Made by a program: the position numbers and the translations under genes. 64,000 nucleotides of DNA from Suillus spraguei (lineage: Eukaryota > Basidiomycota > Agaricomycetes > Boletales > Suillaceae): positions 1 to 64,000 of the forward strand of contig JABCPU010000318.1 in the NCBI GenBank assembly GCA_016800925.1, read 5' to 3'. Every line of letters starts with the position of its first letter. Position 1 is the stretch's first letter. The notes beneath the pieces are model-generated. The model did not search any database and had not been told where the DNA came from. It worked only from the letters and a program-made list of their open reading frames with translations. This document shows, in pieces, positions 11,789 through 22,124 of this stretch.

Positions 11789-12025
11789 GAACAAGCATAC
11801 AATCATGGTGCTCTTCCGGAAGACTGGAGTAGGCAAAAGCTCACTCTTAAACATCTTGGCGGGAGAGAAAGTAGTGTCCACAGCTCCTGACATGCGACGG
11901 CGTCGGCTGCAGTGCACAGAGTTCTTTGACTTGGATCACGGAACTTCTGTTGAAACCATTCGACTCGAGGACCTACATCTGGACGTGGCAGAGTGCCTTA
12001 CTATCCCTCCCAAAATGGGTGCAAG
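11789..12025 (+). pseudogene. P-loop exon unit 5, P-loop intact
   Basis: A 237-nt open unit. It is the best-preserved repeat apart from the complete module: MVLFRKTGVGKSSLLNILAG is a full Walker A, then EKVVSTAPDMRRRRLQCTE and ETIRLEDLHL. The donor is GTGCATAT. Confidence 0.75.
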
Positions 12026-12070
12026 GTGCATATGCTCTACGTACCATAATTTGTCTAATTTGGACAGTAG

Positions 12071-12294
12071 GGAGCATAAGTTTATCGCATTCGTTTGGCA
12101 GACAGGAGCAGGCAATAGGTCACTCATCAACCTCACGAAGGGGAGGAGGTAGCATCCACACCTAACATGCGACCCCGTATTCAATATCCAGAAACTGTCG
12201 ACCTGGATGACAAGAATTCTAAGATGTTCTCACGCCTTGAAGACCTGCATCTGAGCATCAAAGGATACCATATCCCTCCAAAAGTTGGTGCAAA
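12071..12294 (+). pseudogene. P-loop exon unit 6, frameshifted
   Basis: A 224-nt unit and the only one whose length is not a multiple of three. The P-loop is QTGAGNRSLINL (Lys to Asn). The frame then ends in TAG near 12149, and homology resumes in another frame as VASTPNMRPRIQYPETVDLD and LEDLHLSIKGY. The donor GTGCGTAG is intact. Confidence 0.75.
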
Positions 12295-12343
12295 GTGCGT
12301 AGTCTTCAGATGCTCTCCGTGTTGTGTTGTCTAATTTGACCAG

Positions 12344-12577
12344 GAACGAGCATGAAGTTATCGTGCTCTGTCGGCAGACGGGAACAGGCAAAAGGTCACT
12401 CGTCAACCTGATGACGAGAAAGGAGGCAGCCTCCACAGGCCTTGACATATGTCATCATATGTTGCAATGTTCAGAAACTGTCAGTTTAAATGCCGAGATT
12501 TCCAAGGCATTTTTACGCCCAGAGGATCCATATCTGAGAATCAGAGGATACCCTATCCCTCCCAAACCGGTTTTAAG
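12344..12577 (+). pseudogene. P-loop exon unit 7
   Basis: A 234-nt open unit. VLCRQTGTGKRSLVNLM keeps the P-loop Gly-Lys but has Arg before the Ser. CSETVSLN and PEDPYLRIRGYPIPPK follow. Confidence 0.75.
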
Positions 12578-12623
12578 GTGCTTGCTCTTCACTCTTCGCA
12601 CCATAGTTATCTAACTTGATTAG

Positions 12624-12860
12624 TATGGTCAAGCATATGAATATCGTATTGTCGGGACAGTCGGTGGCAGCCCAAAGTTCACTTGTCAACCCTATGTCGA
12701 GAGCGGAGGTAGCACCTACAGCACCTAACATACGATCCCGTATGTTGCAGTATCCAGAAACCGTCAACTTGGATGACAAGACTTCTGAAGTGTTCATACA
12801 CCCTGAGGACCCGCGTCCGAGAATTAGAGAATATCCTATCCCTCCTAAAACGGGTGCAAG
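12624..12860 (+). pseudogene. P-loop exon unit 8
   Basis: A 237-nt open unit. The P-loop is lost (SGQSVAAQSSLVNP). PETVNLDDKTSEVF and PRIREYPIPPKTGAR are clear. It is separated from the complete GTPase module by a 48-nt intron, 12861-12908. Confidence 0.75.
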
Positions 12861-12908
12861 GTGCAGTCTTCAGATATCCTTCGTACCATAGTTGTCTAAT
12901 TTGATCAG

Positions 12909-13689
12909 GAGGTCCAAGCACCAAAGTATCGTGCTCTTTGGGGATACGGGAGCAGGAAAAAGCTCACTCATCAATCTCATAGCGGGAGAGAAGGTGGCGC
13001 ATACCTCTCCTGACATGCAACGTTGTACGATGCACTGGCAAGAGTACAAAATCAGCTTCGGCGACACGTCTTACAAAGTCTTTGATACCGTTGGACTCGA
13101 GGCACCACAACTGGGGATCAAAGAGTACCTCGATTTTGTCGAGAATGCCTATCAGCTCATCAAACAATTGGATAAACAGGGCGGCATTGATCTGCTTTTA
13201 TTCTGCGTTCGCGCTGGCAGAATCACCGCTACGCTGCAGAGCAATTACAGACTCTTTTACGAATTCCTATGCGAGAGAAAGGTTCCCATTGTTCTTGCGA
13301 TCACGAACCTCGAAAGAGAAGAGCGGATGGAAGATTGGTGGGAGAGAAATGAGGGCGCCTTCGACAACTATCAGATAAAGGTTGCAGGTCATGCGTGCAT
13401 CACCGCCGCTAATAGATTGGACGGCAGACACAAAAACCTTTATGAAGAATCGCGCGTCACGATCCGCAACCTTGTTGAAAAATTTACTGCGGACGAGCAG
13501 AAGCAAGCTTGGTTAGGAGGGGATAATCTTTTCGTGTCGTTGACACGCAAGCTGAAGGGGTTGCTTAAGGGGAGTTCGCGTGTGAGAAGGAAGGATCTGG
13601 TCACGCATCTCACTAAGCGTTGCGGTATTTCTCGAGAAGTCGCAAAACAGTTAGCTGATATGATCAAGCACGACGTAGAAGCTACTTGA
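12909..13689 (+). CDS. AIG1/septin-like small GTPase, complete module (array unit 9)
   Basis: The terminal exon carries a full G domain: G1 VLFGDTGAGKSSLINLIAGE, G3 KVFDTVGLE, LLLFCVRAGR, a G4-like LAITNLERE, WWERNEGAF, and AGHACITAAN. A basic C-terminal helical tail follows, RRKDLVTHLTKRCGISREVA, ending at 13687-13689. There is no in-frame ATG before the P-loop. The exon opens after a CAG acceptor at 12906-12908, so the start codon must come from an upstream exon: one of the array units or the gene starting at 9757. That makes 9757-13689 a candidate single transcription unit. The 48-nt intron before it also has no in-frame stop. Probable role: GTP-binding switch protein of unknown pathway. 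Confidence 0.8.
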
Positions 13690-14107
13690 TATTACCCTTA
13701 CTGGGATACTGTCCGAGTTGTAATTTGCTGCCCTGTATGTTTGAGTGTCAAGATTCAGAAGTCTGGGGCAGGAATATCTGACGGACTTCCGAGTCCTTCT
13801 AGCTTGACGCGCGATGAGGTTCATTTTATAGGGGCTTATCTGCTTTTGGAGGTACCGTTTTCCAGCGTGCAACTCTTGTTTTCCCAATGAGAGTGTCATT
13901 GCAATTGCTAGCCTTGTGCCAGCTTCCTTCATTGTTTTTGGGGCTCAAAGGCCACCTCTTCACAGTCTCATACTTCATGTTGGCTCAATTGCATAGTCAC
14001 TCAGATACGTGACAATCAACGCGTGACGTCACGCGACTGCTGTGATGCATTCAACTCGAGGTTCCTAGTACCTACCCTTTAAATTTGACTTTCAGGTCTT
14101 TCCAACG
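13690..14107. other. Intergenic between GTPase and RFC5
   Basis: 418 bp with no coding motif. It must hold the RFC5 promoter. The palindrome-like GCGTGACGTCACGCG at 14020-14034 could be an Mlu/CRE-type regulatory site, which would suit an S-phase replication gene. That link is an inference. Confidence 0.35.
14020..14034. promoter_or_regulatory. Palindromic GCGTGACGTCACGCG, CRE/bZIP-like site
   Basis: A perfect 15-nt-span palindrome with a TGACGTCA core, about 75-90 bp upstream of the RFC5 start. TGACGTCA is the classical full CRE site bound by ATF/CREB-type bZIP factors. Whether it acts here is not shown by sequence. Confidence 0.4.
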
Positions 14108-15680
14108 ATGTCTCTCTGGGTAGACAAAGTGAGATGCTTGTTTCTTTAAGCGGCTGACTATTCTTATATTGGCACAGTTTAGACCAAAGACTTTGGATGA
14201 CCTTCACTACCACCAGAGTTTGTCCATTCGACTGAAATCTCTAGTACGTGGATCTTGGATATCCTAGGGTCATGCATCCAATATGGCGTCATAAATACAG
14301 GCTGCGTCAGCAGACTTCCCACACATGCTCTTTTACGGACCTTCTGGAGCTGGAAAGAAGACACGGATCAGCTGTACTTTGAGGCAGCTGTTTGGGAGTG
14401 GTGTTGAGAAGGTGAGAGAGCGCTATGATTTACTTTAGATGATACTAATGAATAGGAATCGACAGCTCAAAATGATCAACGAGTATTTATTTCACCTTCG
14501 AAACGCAAGCTGGAAATAAACATTGTTCAAAGTAATTTCCACATCGAGATCACTCCCAGGTTCGTTGTTCGGCATTTTATACTCTTCTGATTCGCCTAAA
14601 GCACTTTGAAGCGAGGCTGGAAATTATGACAGAGTTGTCATTCAGGATTTGTTAAAGGAAATTGCGCAGACACAGCAGGTAGACTTGAACGCGAAGCATA
14701 GATTCAAAGGTACCATCCAACGGTGTAATAACTAGGTGTCAACCTGATCTTTTTGTTAGTCGTTGTGATTAACGAGGCGGACTCTCTTTCCCGTGATGCC
14801 CAAGCAGCGTTGCGTCGAACGATGGAGAAATACATGTCAAACATGCGAATAATACTCTGTGCCAACAGTACCAGCAGACTAATAGCACCCATAAAAAGTC
14901 GCTGTCTACTTATGCGAGTCGCTGCACCGAACCCAGGAGAGGTGAGTAAACACTAAACAACTCTTTCTAAACTTGTGGTGAACGCTTCTAGATGCAAATT
15001 GTCTTGGAACATGTAGCGAAGAAGCTCAAGTTTGATTTACCTGAAGAGGCATCACAACAGATTGCTGAAGACTCTGCTGGCAACATGCGCAAAGCATTAC
15101 TCGTCTTTGAAGCCTTGAAAATGCAATCGTAAGTTCAACTTGGTGTCGTTATCATCGCGACTCATCACACGCAGGCCAGATCTTTCAGGTTCATTGAAAA
15201 TAGCCAAACCAGACTGGGAAACGTACTGCCACAAGGTCGCTGATCTCATCGTCCAAGAACAGTCGCCAGCTCGCATTTTGGAAGTCCGTGCAAAGCTCTA
15301 TGAGCTTCTTACCCACTGCATCCCACCAACGATCATTTTAAAGGTAAACTGCTCTTACGGCTTACTGAACAAGGTTACTGATGTGTCCAGACCGTTGCAG
15401 AGCGGGTGGTGGACAGAGTGGATGAGGCTATAAAAGCCGATGTCATGCATTGGGCTGCATTATATGTACGTGGGTGTTGGGTTGAACCCTGCAGTTTCTC
15501 ATATGTGTCCAGGAGACCCGGATGCGACTTGGCAACAAAAAGATTTATCACCTAGAGGCTTGGGTAGTGAAGGTCATGAGTTTATACAAGGTAGAGACAT
15601 ATTTCCACCACCTCCAGCGAATACTAACCGATGACTGCTAGCACTTTATGTATAACTTCGATATGGCAGACTTCGAGTAG
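14108..15680 (+). CDS. RFC5: Replication factor C small subunit (yeast Rfc5 / human RFC3 type)
   Basis: Clamp-loader subunit that helps load PCNA at primer-template junctions. Eleven exons: 14108-14128, 14178-14243, 14301-14411, 14456-14559, 14612-14709, 14760-14941, 14992-15128, 15175-15343, 15391-15465, 15513-15590 and 15642-15680. They join to 359 codons, matching the family length of about 355. Diagnostic for this subunit: MSLWVDK, FRPKTLDDLHYH, FPHMLFYGPSGAGKKTR (the GxxGxGKK P-loop typical of Rfc5), HIEITPS, then VVINEADSLSRDAQAALRRT (Walker B with the SRC region following) and IAPIKSRCLLMR. This subunit supplies the SRC arginine finger; its own ATP site is normally degenerate. It ends NFDMADFE. 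All introns are 44-57 nt with GT-AG ends. Confidence 0.95.
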
Positions 15681-15831
15681 ATGTTATTACGAATATTGTA
15701 TCACTAGTTTTTGCTATAATGTCAGCCATCAAGGTTGAGCACAGCCACTACTCCAAATAACTGTCAGTGAAGCCAATTAACGATTCACCGGCCATAATCA
15801 CTGCATCAACATCTAAGCCGTGCTTCTAACC
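15681..15831. promoter_or_regulatory. Short RFC5-LSM2 spacer
   Basis: Only 151 bp separate the RFC5 stop from the LSM2 start codon on the same strand. The RFC5 3' end and the LSM2 promoter must be compressed here. No TATA box is obvious. Confidence 0.4.
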
Positions 15832-16355
15832 ATGGTCAGCCTTGATAGCATCCTTCTGTGAACCAAATTGATCGTTAATTTTGTTATTCAAAAGCTTATC
15901 TTCTCCGTTTTCAAGACACTGACAGATCAACGAGTAACCGTCGAGCTGAAGAACGATCTCTCAATCACAGGAGTCTTGAAGTCAGTAGACCAGTCAGTAT
16001 CGTAATTCCCACCTCGCATAATTCAATGTCACTGATGCGTGCACTCCCATTCTTCGCCCAGATTTCTCAATATTCGTCTAGATTCGATTAGTGTACTGGA
16101 CGAGGCCAGACATCCACACATGGTGCTTAATATACGCTTTTCTATCCGGTCTCCACATTCTTATTTCTCCTAGATGGCAGTGAAAAACTGTTTCATTCGG
16201 GGTTCCGTTGTGAGGTATGTGCAGCTCCCTGCAGAACACGTCGATACTCAGTTACTGGAGGACGCGACCCGCCGAGGTACGAAATTTTCATGCAATGAAT
16301 ATTTTCGATACTCACTGGCGATGCTACAGAGGTCGCTGCTCAAGGAAAACGGTGA
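15832..16355 (+). CDS. LSM2: U6 snRNA-associated Sm-like protein LSm2
   Basis: Subunit of the LSm1-7 (mRNA decay) and LSm2-8 (U6 snRNA) rings. Exons: 15832-15834, 15895-15992, 16062-16122, 16174-16276 and 16330-16355, making 96 codons, the family length. Reads as FSVFKTLTDQRVTVELKNDL (Sm1), then ITGVLKSVDQFLNIRLDSI, then AVKNCFIRGSVVRYVQLPAE (Sm2 with the IRG motif), ending REVAAQGKR. Near identity to LSm2 of other eukaryotes makes the call secure. The first exon is only the ATG: the intron starts directly after the start codon (ATG then GTCAGC). No other in-frame ATG precedes the conserved LIFSVFK. The neighbour on the right is SKI3, convergent at 120 bp, so three RNA or DNA housekeeping genes sit together. 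Confidence 0.93.
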
Positions 16356-16474
16356 TGGATGTACGATATGTGGAGGTGCAGCTGTCATTCAACAGGAACT
16401 CGCACATCAAGCACATTATTGGACGATCGGGTATTGAACATCTTTTACATACGTGTACATCATCCTACCTGATA

Positions 16475-19400
16475 TCACAGCGTTTCTTGTGCTCGAACAT
16501 AAGCCAAAGTCTGCCAATTTCGTAATTGACCGGGTTCCAGCATAATGGCTTTTTGTGCACTTCTTTGAGACTGTATGGGTTGTGCGAGAGCTGATAATGC
16601 GAGGGTGATCTTTTCTTCTGCAACGGTTTGATTTGGCGCTACCGATGCCAGGATAGCTGATGCAGCGTCTCTCTCTCCCTGTTTGAGCAACAAAGACGCA
16701 ACTTCTCGCCTCATTTGCAGATTTGAAGGCTCAACATGGAGGGCTTTTTGGGCAATTTTAGTTGCTTTGTCTGAGTCACCCTGCCGGAAAACCTCAGGAT
16801 CACACTCAACAATTCAAGAGTTGAATTCGTACCAGCCCAAGATAATGTTGCACGAGGAGATACGTAACGTCTCTTCGAGGATCGAGCTCATGTCTCTGTT
16901 CGATGGGGAGTGACAAAATTTCGGAAAGTGCTGCATCAACTAGCCCATCGTCTTCAGTGAGTATCCCCATTCCAGCCAGAGTATTGATCGCCATCAAATT
17001 TTCCGGATCGGAGGTGATACTAAAACGATAGATCAGTTGACTGCAAATCATCGACGTTGCATCCTTACCAATCAAGTAACAAGCCTTTCGCAGACTCACG
17101 GGACTCGGGCGTCCTAATCGCCCACATTGTCTGTGCCAGCAGAACAGTAACCTGTCCTCGAAGAACGCGATCGTCGGCGGCACTTTCCAAAGCAGCTTGG
17201 AATGCCGTCATAGCGGCTTGAAGATCGCCCATTTTGAAAGACGCTAACCCAGACCCGTATTGAGCTTGCACACGGAGAACCTGTGATTCCCGCTCTGCAG
17301 CTTCGGAAAGTAGACCTAGAGCGCTCTCGAAGGATGCCAAGGACCCTTCATAGTCTTGTAATCCAAGACGGAGCCGTGCGACGTTGGTGTGTGCGATGAC
17401 GAATTGCCGTTCGACTATGGGATCCTCTGTTTCCTCGTATGCCGCTTCTAGGAGGGTAATTGCACGATCTATATATTCCACACCCTGTTCAAGTTTTCCA
17501 AGGTGTTCGCAAATCAGGCCGAAGACATGGAGGCCACAGGCATCAGCCGGGCAGCGCTGGAAATAGCGTCCGAGGACAAAGAAGGCAGGTAAAAGGCGAT
17601 CTGTAGTGGGTGCACGGACTGAATTCGGGTCATTTACAACAGCAAGAACGCGCAAGGCAAATTGTAGGTCTGCCATAGGCTTGAACCATGTTTCAGTTGC
17701 TTGTACAAATATAGGGCGGGTATGTATTTACCACGTCTGCTGTCATGCTCACTGCATGCTCAAGTAACGTACGAGCATCTGCTTCGTGGCCGTTTGCTGT
17801 TGCAATTAATGCTTGGCCGATCCAAGCCAAGGTATGATCCGGATCAAGAGTTTGTGCCTTCGTAAATGCTTGGGTGGCCAAGTCGATGTCGTTATGATAT
17901 AAGTACAAGAGACCAATCTTGGTCCACGCCACCACGTTCTGGAGAGATTGAGTTGAGGATGTAACAGATATGTGGTCCTACCAACCTTGCTGTCAACATC
18001 GATCGCCTTGATATATGCATGCTGCGACAGCTTCGGCTTCTGTGCAAAGTGCAGATCACCCAAGGCGACCCAGAACCAGACATTTCCAGGCTCCTTCTGC
18101 AGGGCTTGGATCAAGAATGAGTTTGCTGCTTCTGAGGCTTGCCGTACGGTACCAGAGGGCTTTTTCAAAGTCCACTCGTACAGGGCTACAGCAAGGTCGT
18201 ACAATGAACTTGGGAGAGCGGCTTCGTCAGAAGAGCCCACTGTGATGCGATAATCGTAGGCAGCGATAGCAGCTTCAAGTGCGTTGAGTCCGGTGACGTG
18301 ATCATCTGGAGAGAGAGCTGTGAACTTGAATAGGCCAGCCAGCCGAGCGCTACTTTGGTCTTGTATGAGTTCGTAGACTATAGTCACGGTTGCACGGACG
18401 TTACTTTCATCCGCGAAGACAGTGATTACTGATAACTCAAACAGGGCATCAGCAGCGATTTTCCAGGCGACTCCACGATATCCCGGGCTTTCCCGGATGG
18501 CGACTAACGTAACATTGACACAAGAAATAAAAGACTGCTCAGCTCGAGCAACGAAGCCGGCAAGCCGCTCATGTCGAGCTAGGTCAAAGTAGGTCTGCGC
18601 AACAGACAAAAGGACACCGGCTTCAGTGGGACGAACGTCCAGTATAGACTGGAAAGAGATAAGGGCTTCTGCAAGCCTTCCCGCTTGTCGTTGGACTTCC
18701 CCTATGAGGTATGTACACATCCAATCGTCCGGTTGAAGCTCATGAGCTCGACCAAGTGCCCTAAGAGCAGCGACATGACGACCGGCTTTGTTGTATGCTT
18801 CGCCAAGTCTCAGCCATGACAGTTGATCATCGACATCCGCTCGGAGTGCCACTTGAAAAGCCTTGATGGATTCCGCATAGTTCCTCCTTATCTGTGCCCG
18901 ATAAAGTCAGATTGGCATTAAGCGTCATGATGCAATCCTTTACCAGCTCCACAACACCAAGAGCCTTCCATGCCCACGCATTTGTCGGAAGATACTTTCC
19001 CGAAGTTGCGCCATCTCCTTCCATACCTGCGCCCATCCCTCCTTCACCGTCTATAGTACGCCGAGCCACTACCTCGACCAGATCCCATTCACGCTCGTCA
19101 GCAAATCCTTCCGCGAGGCGCCTTGCGGCCTCCGCTTCACGGGCATCAAGTTCGAATGCTTTTTGAAAACACTTTGAAGCTCGCGTAGGGTCAGGTGGTG
19201 ACGAGTGTTCTGAGTAATATACACCTAGCGAAGTGTATGCCGGCGCATACTCGCGATTATGTTTGAGCGATGTGATGAAGTATTTGAAGGCTTCCTCGCG
19301 GGACTCTCCTGTAATAAGGATCAGTAATGAGGAAAAAAAGGCGTGGATCGTTTTACCCCCTAGATCCCAGTAGCATCTCCCAATCCGCCAAAGGCATCGA

Positions 19401-21482
19401 GCTTTATCGATATCACGATCCTCGATATCCTTCAAGGTCTCAAAGACATCTTTCAAAGCATCTACGCCAGCATCCGCACGCATCCGACTAAGACACCACG
19501 CATTCTCCTCTTTTGCTCCCAAGCCTTTGTCCATATCATCAGGGAGCTGCTTCGCCGCTTGCGCAAATAGTACCCCCGCTTCCTCCCACTTTTCAGCCAA
19601 TTGTAAAACATACCCCTTCCCCATCAATCCGTCCACGTTGGTGGAATCTCGTTGCAGGACATCGTTTAAGAAATAAAGAGCGCGAGGGTGGTGCTTAGGA
19701 GGAAATAGATGGACAAAGGATGTAGCCAGAATAATGTGAAAGGCCTTGCGCACTCTAAATGAACAATAAGTTGCCACTACAGTTTCAAAGTTTCAACTGT
19801 TTCCACCTACTCTGGCAGTTCACAGGCTGTGTTTGACTCATACCTGCGTATCAATTCCAGTCCGCTTTCAGCGACTTTGATAGCATCTGTGTATTCGAGT
19901 TCCTGTAAATGAACTCGAGCTGTGATCATGTTCGCTAGCAATGAGTCTGGCAGTGCTGAAAAGGCATCCTAAAGAGAGATGTCAGTGATATCTTCTGGTG
20001 CGTGATTCGTGAACTTGCAAGAATAATGCCATAAGGATCACTATCCACTGCAAAGGTCGGTTCTTCCGTTGATCCTTCGTCACCATCGGCAATCTTACTA
20101 TATGCAAAGTATCCCGCTAACATCAGCGCCAATGTACTTGTCGGGAAGAGTTCTATGAACTGCTTGAGATACGCAAGACCAAGACCCTCTAGAATGCCCA
20201 ATTCAGTAGTCATATTTAAATTTATGGCGGGTCCAGTACCAACTGTATCAGAATCTCTTCCTTCAAACCATATGCACCAAGCAAACTCATCCGGAATGCC
20301 AATTGTCACAATACCGTGAACCATCTCATCCAGCTGCTTGCCAACTTCACGTTTCTCTGGGTTAGTAGAGGGTAGTACCAGGAACAACTGTTGTTTATAT
20401 CGAATAAGTTTCGATTCTGTGGCGCGCCGCAGTTCGTCCGAGGTACTGGGGTGATTAAGAATATCGTTGTATAAGGTTGGAAGCTGTAAGGCGAAGATTA
20501 ACTTGACAACCGGAATATTCACAAGTCTGCTTTACCTTCGATGAGTGCCAAACCTCGATGCCAATATCTTTCCTAAGTTGTTCAGGCTTAGGACCTCCAA
20601 GGCGGGTACGTCGCTTGTCAAACTCAGACTTAATGAACATCTCTTCCTCTCTTTCTATCAACGATACAAGCTCTTCATAGACATCAAGTGAGTTATAGAT
20701 TGCCGATTGAGTAGGAAAAGTTGAGGTCGAGGTGGGACTCGTAGCATCAGGTGGAGGTAGCGATGAGAGAACCGGGTACAACGAGGAGTTTGGTAGATAA
20801 AGGAATAAAGCTTGAATGACCTGAATACGCTGAGCAAGACGGTTTCAAGATGACAAAATCCATACTTCACGGCGTGACCCATGTTGCCGGCGAATATCCA
20901 TGAATTTTTGAAGGGTTTCGGCACATTTCGTGGCGTCATCACTGTACGATTTTCATACTCAGCTTCATCAAGTATGCATCACGATGAGAACACAATCACT
21001 TTTTAGCGAATAATTGCATTATGTGTTCCAGAGTATCCGCCAAATCGTCCCATCTGTGAGTCTGTTCGTAAAGCTTTGCAATACCCTATGCGTCGCATCA
21101 GGTTAGAATTGCTTATTTGAAGCCGGCAACATACTATACCTGCCACGCAAGTACTTGATCATCCTTGAGCTCTATGGCCTTTCGATAAAGCTGATTAAAA
21201 AATCAGCTTATATGCGCCTTACAACGATCGTCAGGCTTACTTGCTCGCTTTTCTCGTGCTGGCCGAGTTCTAAGAGAGCAAGACCAAGAAACACATGGCT
21301 GCCCGGCGCGAGACAGTCGATGTGAGATTTGCAACACATTCTTTTAGATTGGGAACGCACGCAGTATAATTATCAGGCTCGTAGTCAAGAACCTGTGCGG
21401 CGGCTTCACGCGCTTGTTCGTACTTTTTCTTGCCAATAGCATCTCTCGCTGCCTTCAACTTGGACTTCGCGAATGATGACAT
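16475..21482 (-). CDS. SKI3: Superkiller protein 3 homologue (TPR subunit of the Ski complex)
   Basis: Scaffold of the Ski2-Ski3-Ski8 complex that feeds mRNA to the cytoplasmic exosome. It starts at 21482 with SSFAKSKLKAARDAIGKKKY and YEQAREAAAQVLDYEPDNY, the canonical Ski3 N-terminus, and ends at 16475 with NWQTLAYVRAQETL. About 1,400 residues over roughly 15 exons with ~50-nt introns. Long clear exons lie at 19777-19360, 19310-18940, 18890-17990, 17930-17740 and 17676-17070 (minus strand). TPR signatures recur throughout, for example ALRALGRAHELQPDDWMCTY, AFTKAQTLDPDHTLAWIG and CFQKAFELDAREAEAARRLA. The block LRKDIGIEVWHSSK near 20540-20600 is a Ski3-family segment. I did not fix every splice site. 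No frame break that an intron cannot explain was seen. Confidence 0.88.
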
Positions 21483-22124
21483 GATCTGCAGTCACCGGGC
21501 AAGAACTTGAATAGCGCTCGACTCGGAAATACCTTCTAGAGGTACAAACTGCCCTGGCCAATGTGTAGACAATAATGTGTTCAAGCTTACGTAGAAATGA
21601 AGTGTTGTGCAGAGTGTCTTCACAAGTGTTATGCCCAGAGGTGTACTACGTAGTAGTAAGTAACTTGTACTCACCAGTCACCTTTCAGACGCTGGCTTAC
21701 TCAGCGCGAGGTCATTTGACAGATCGCTGAGTGCTGGCGCTGATTACTATGTAGACTACAGTTAGTACCACGATACGTTTGCGATACATCTGATCAAGCT
21801 TCAAAATTTCAGGTTTGCCACAGCAATATATATTCTTTATTGACGACTGGGCTTATTAGTCGAGGATGATGGTGAGCCCGAGTCACGGGGTTTGCAAGAA
21901 CAACGATACAGTGAGAATCAGTACTACTACGTACGTCGAGTATCGAACTCCACATATTCTGCTATAAACTACTTAACAGATGTATATCAGTCATACAGAA
22001 TTTAACGCAGAACGATCATTGACAGGATGAAGCTTTGGTCCAGTGACGTACGCACAGCGCCCCACCGGGGAAACCCAAATCTCCAAAAAGAATAATACGC
22101 GACTAATCTTGAATTTAAATTTGT
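21483..22124. other. Intergenic, SKI3 upstream region and 3' flank of GTPase
   Basis: 640 bp without a recognisable coding motif. It contains the SKI3 promoter, read leftward. Confidence 0.4.

Larger units (their letters stand above)
10577..12860 (+). repeat. Tandem array of nine decaying P-loop exon units (G1-G3 of the neighbouring GTPase)
   Basis: Nine copies of one exon plus its ~50-nt intron lie head to tail, with a usual period of about 275-295 bp. Each unit resembles the G1-G3 part of the intact module at 12909. Landmarks per unit are a start like [AG]G-NKH--IVL, a P-loop-like segment, V-ST-PD-R, ETV-LD-TS, IRLEDPHLRI-EY and IPPKTGAR. The units end at an AAG followed by GTGCGTAG-like donors and begin after CAG or TAG acceptors. 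A CTAAT-type branch sequence is visible in several introns. Exon lengths are 237, 240, 429 (units 2 and 3 fused), 93, 237, 224, 234 and 237 nt. All but 224 are multiples of three. Every unit enters and leaves in phase 2. Confidence 0.85.

Noticed and set aside
12892..12911. Start of the complete GTPase at 12892
   Set aside because: That position is TTG inside an intron (TTGTCTAATTTGATCAG); the CAG at 12906-12908 is the acceptor, so translation should not start there.
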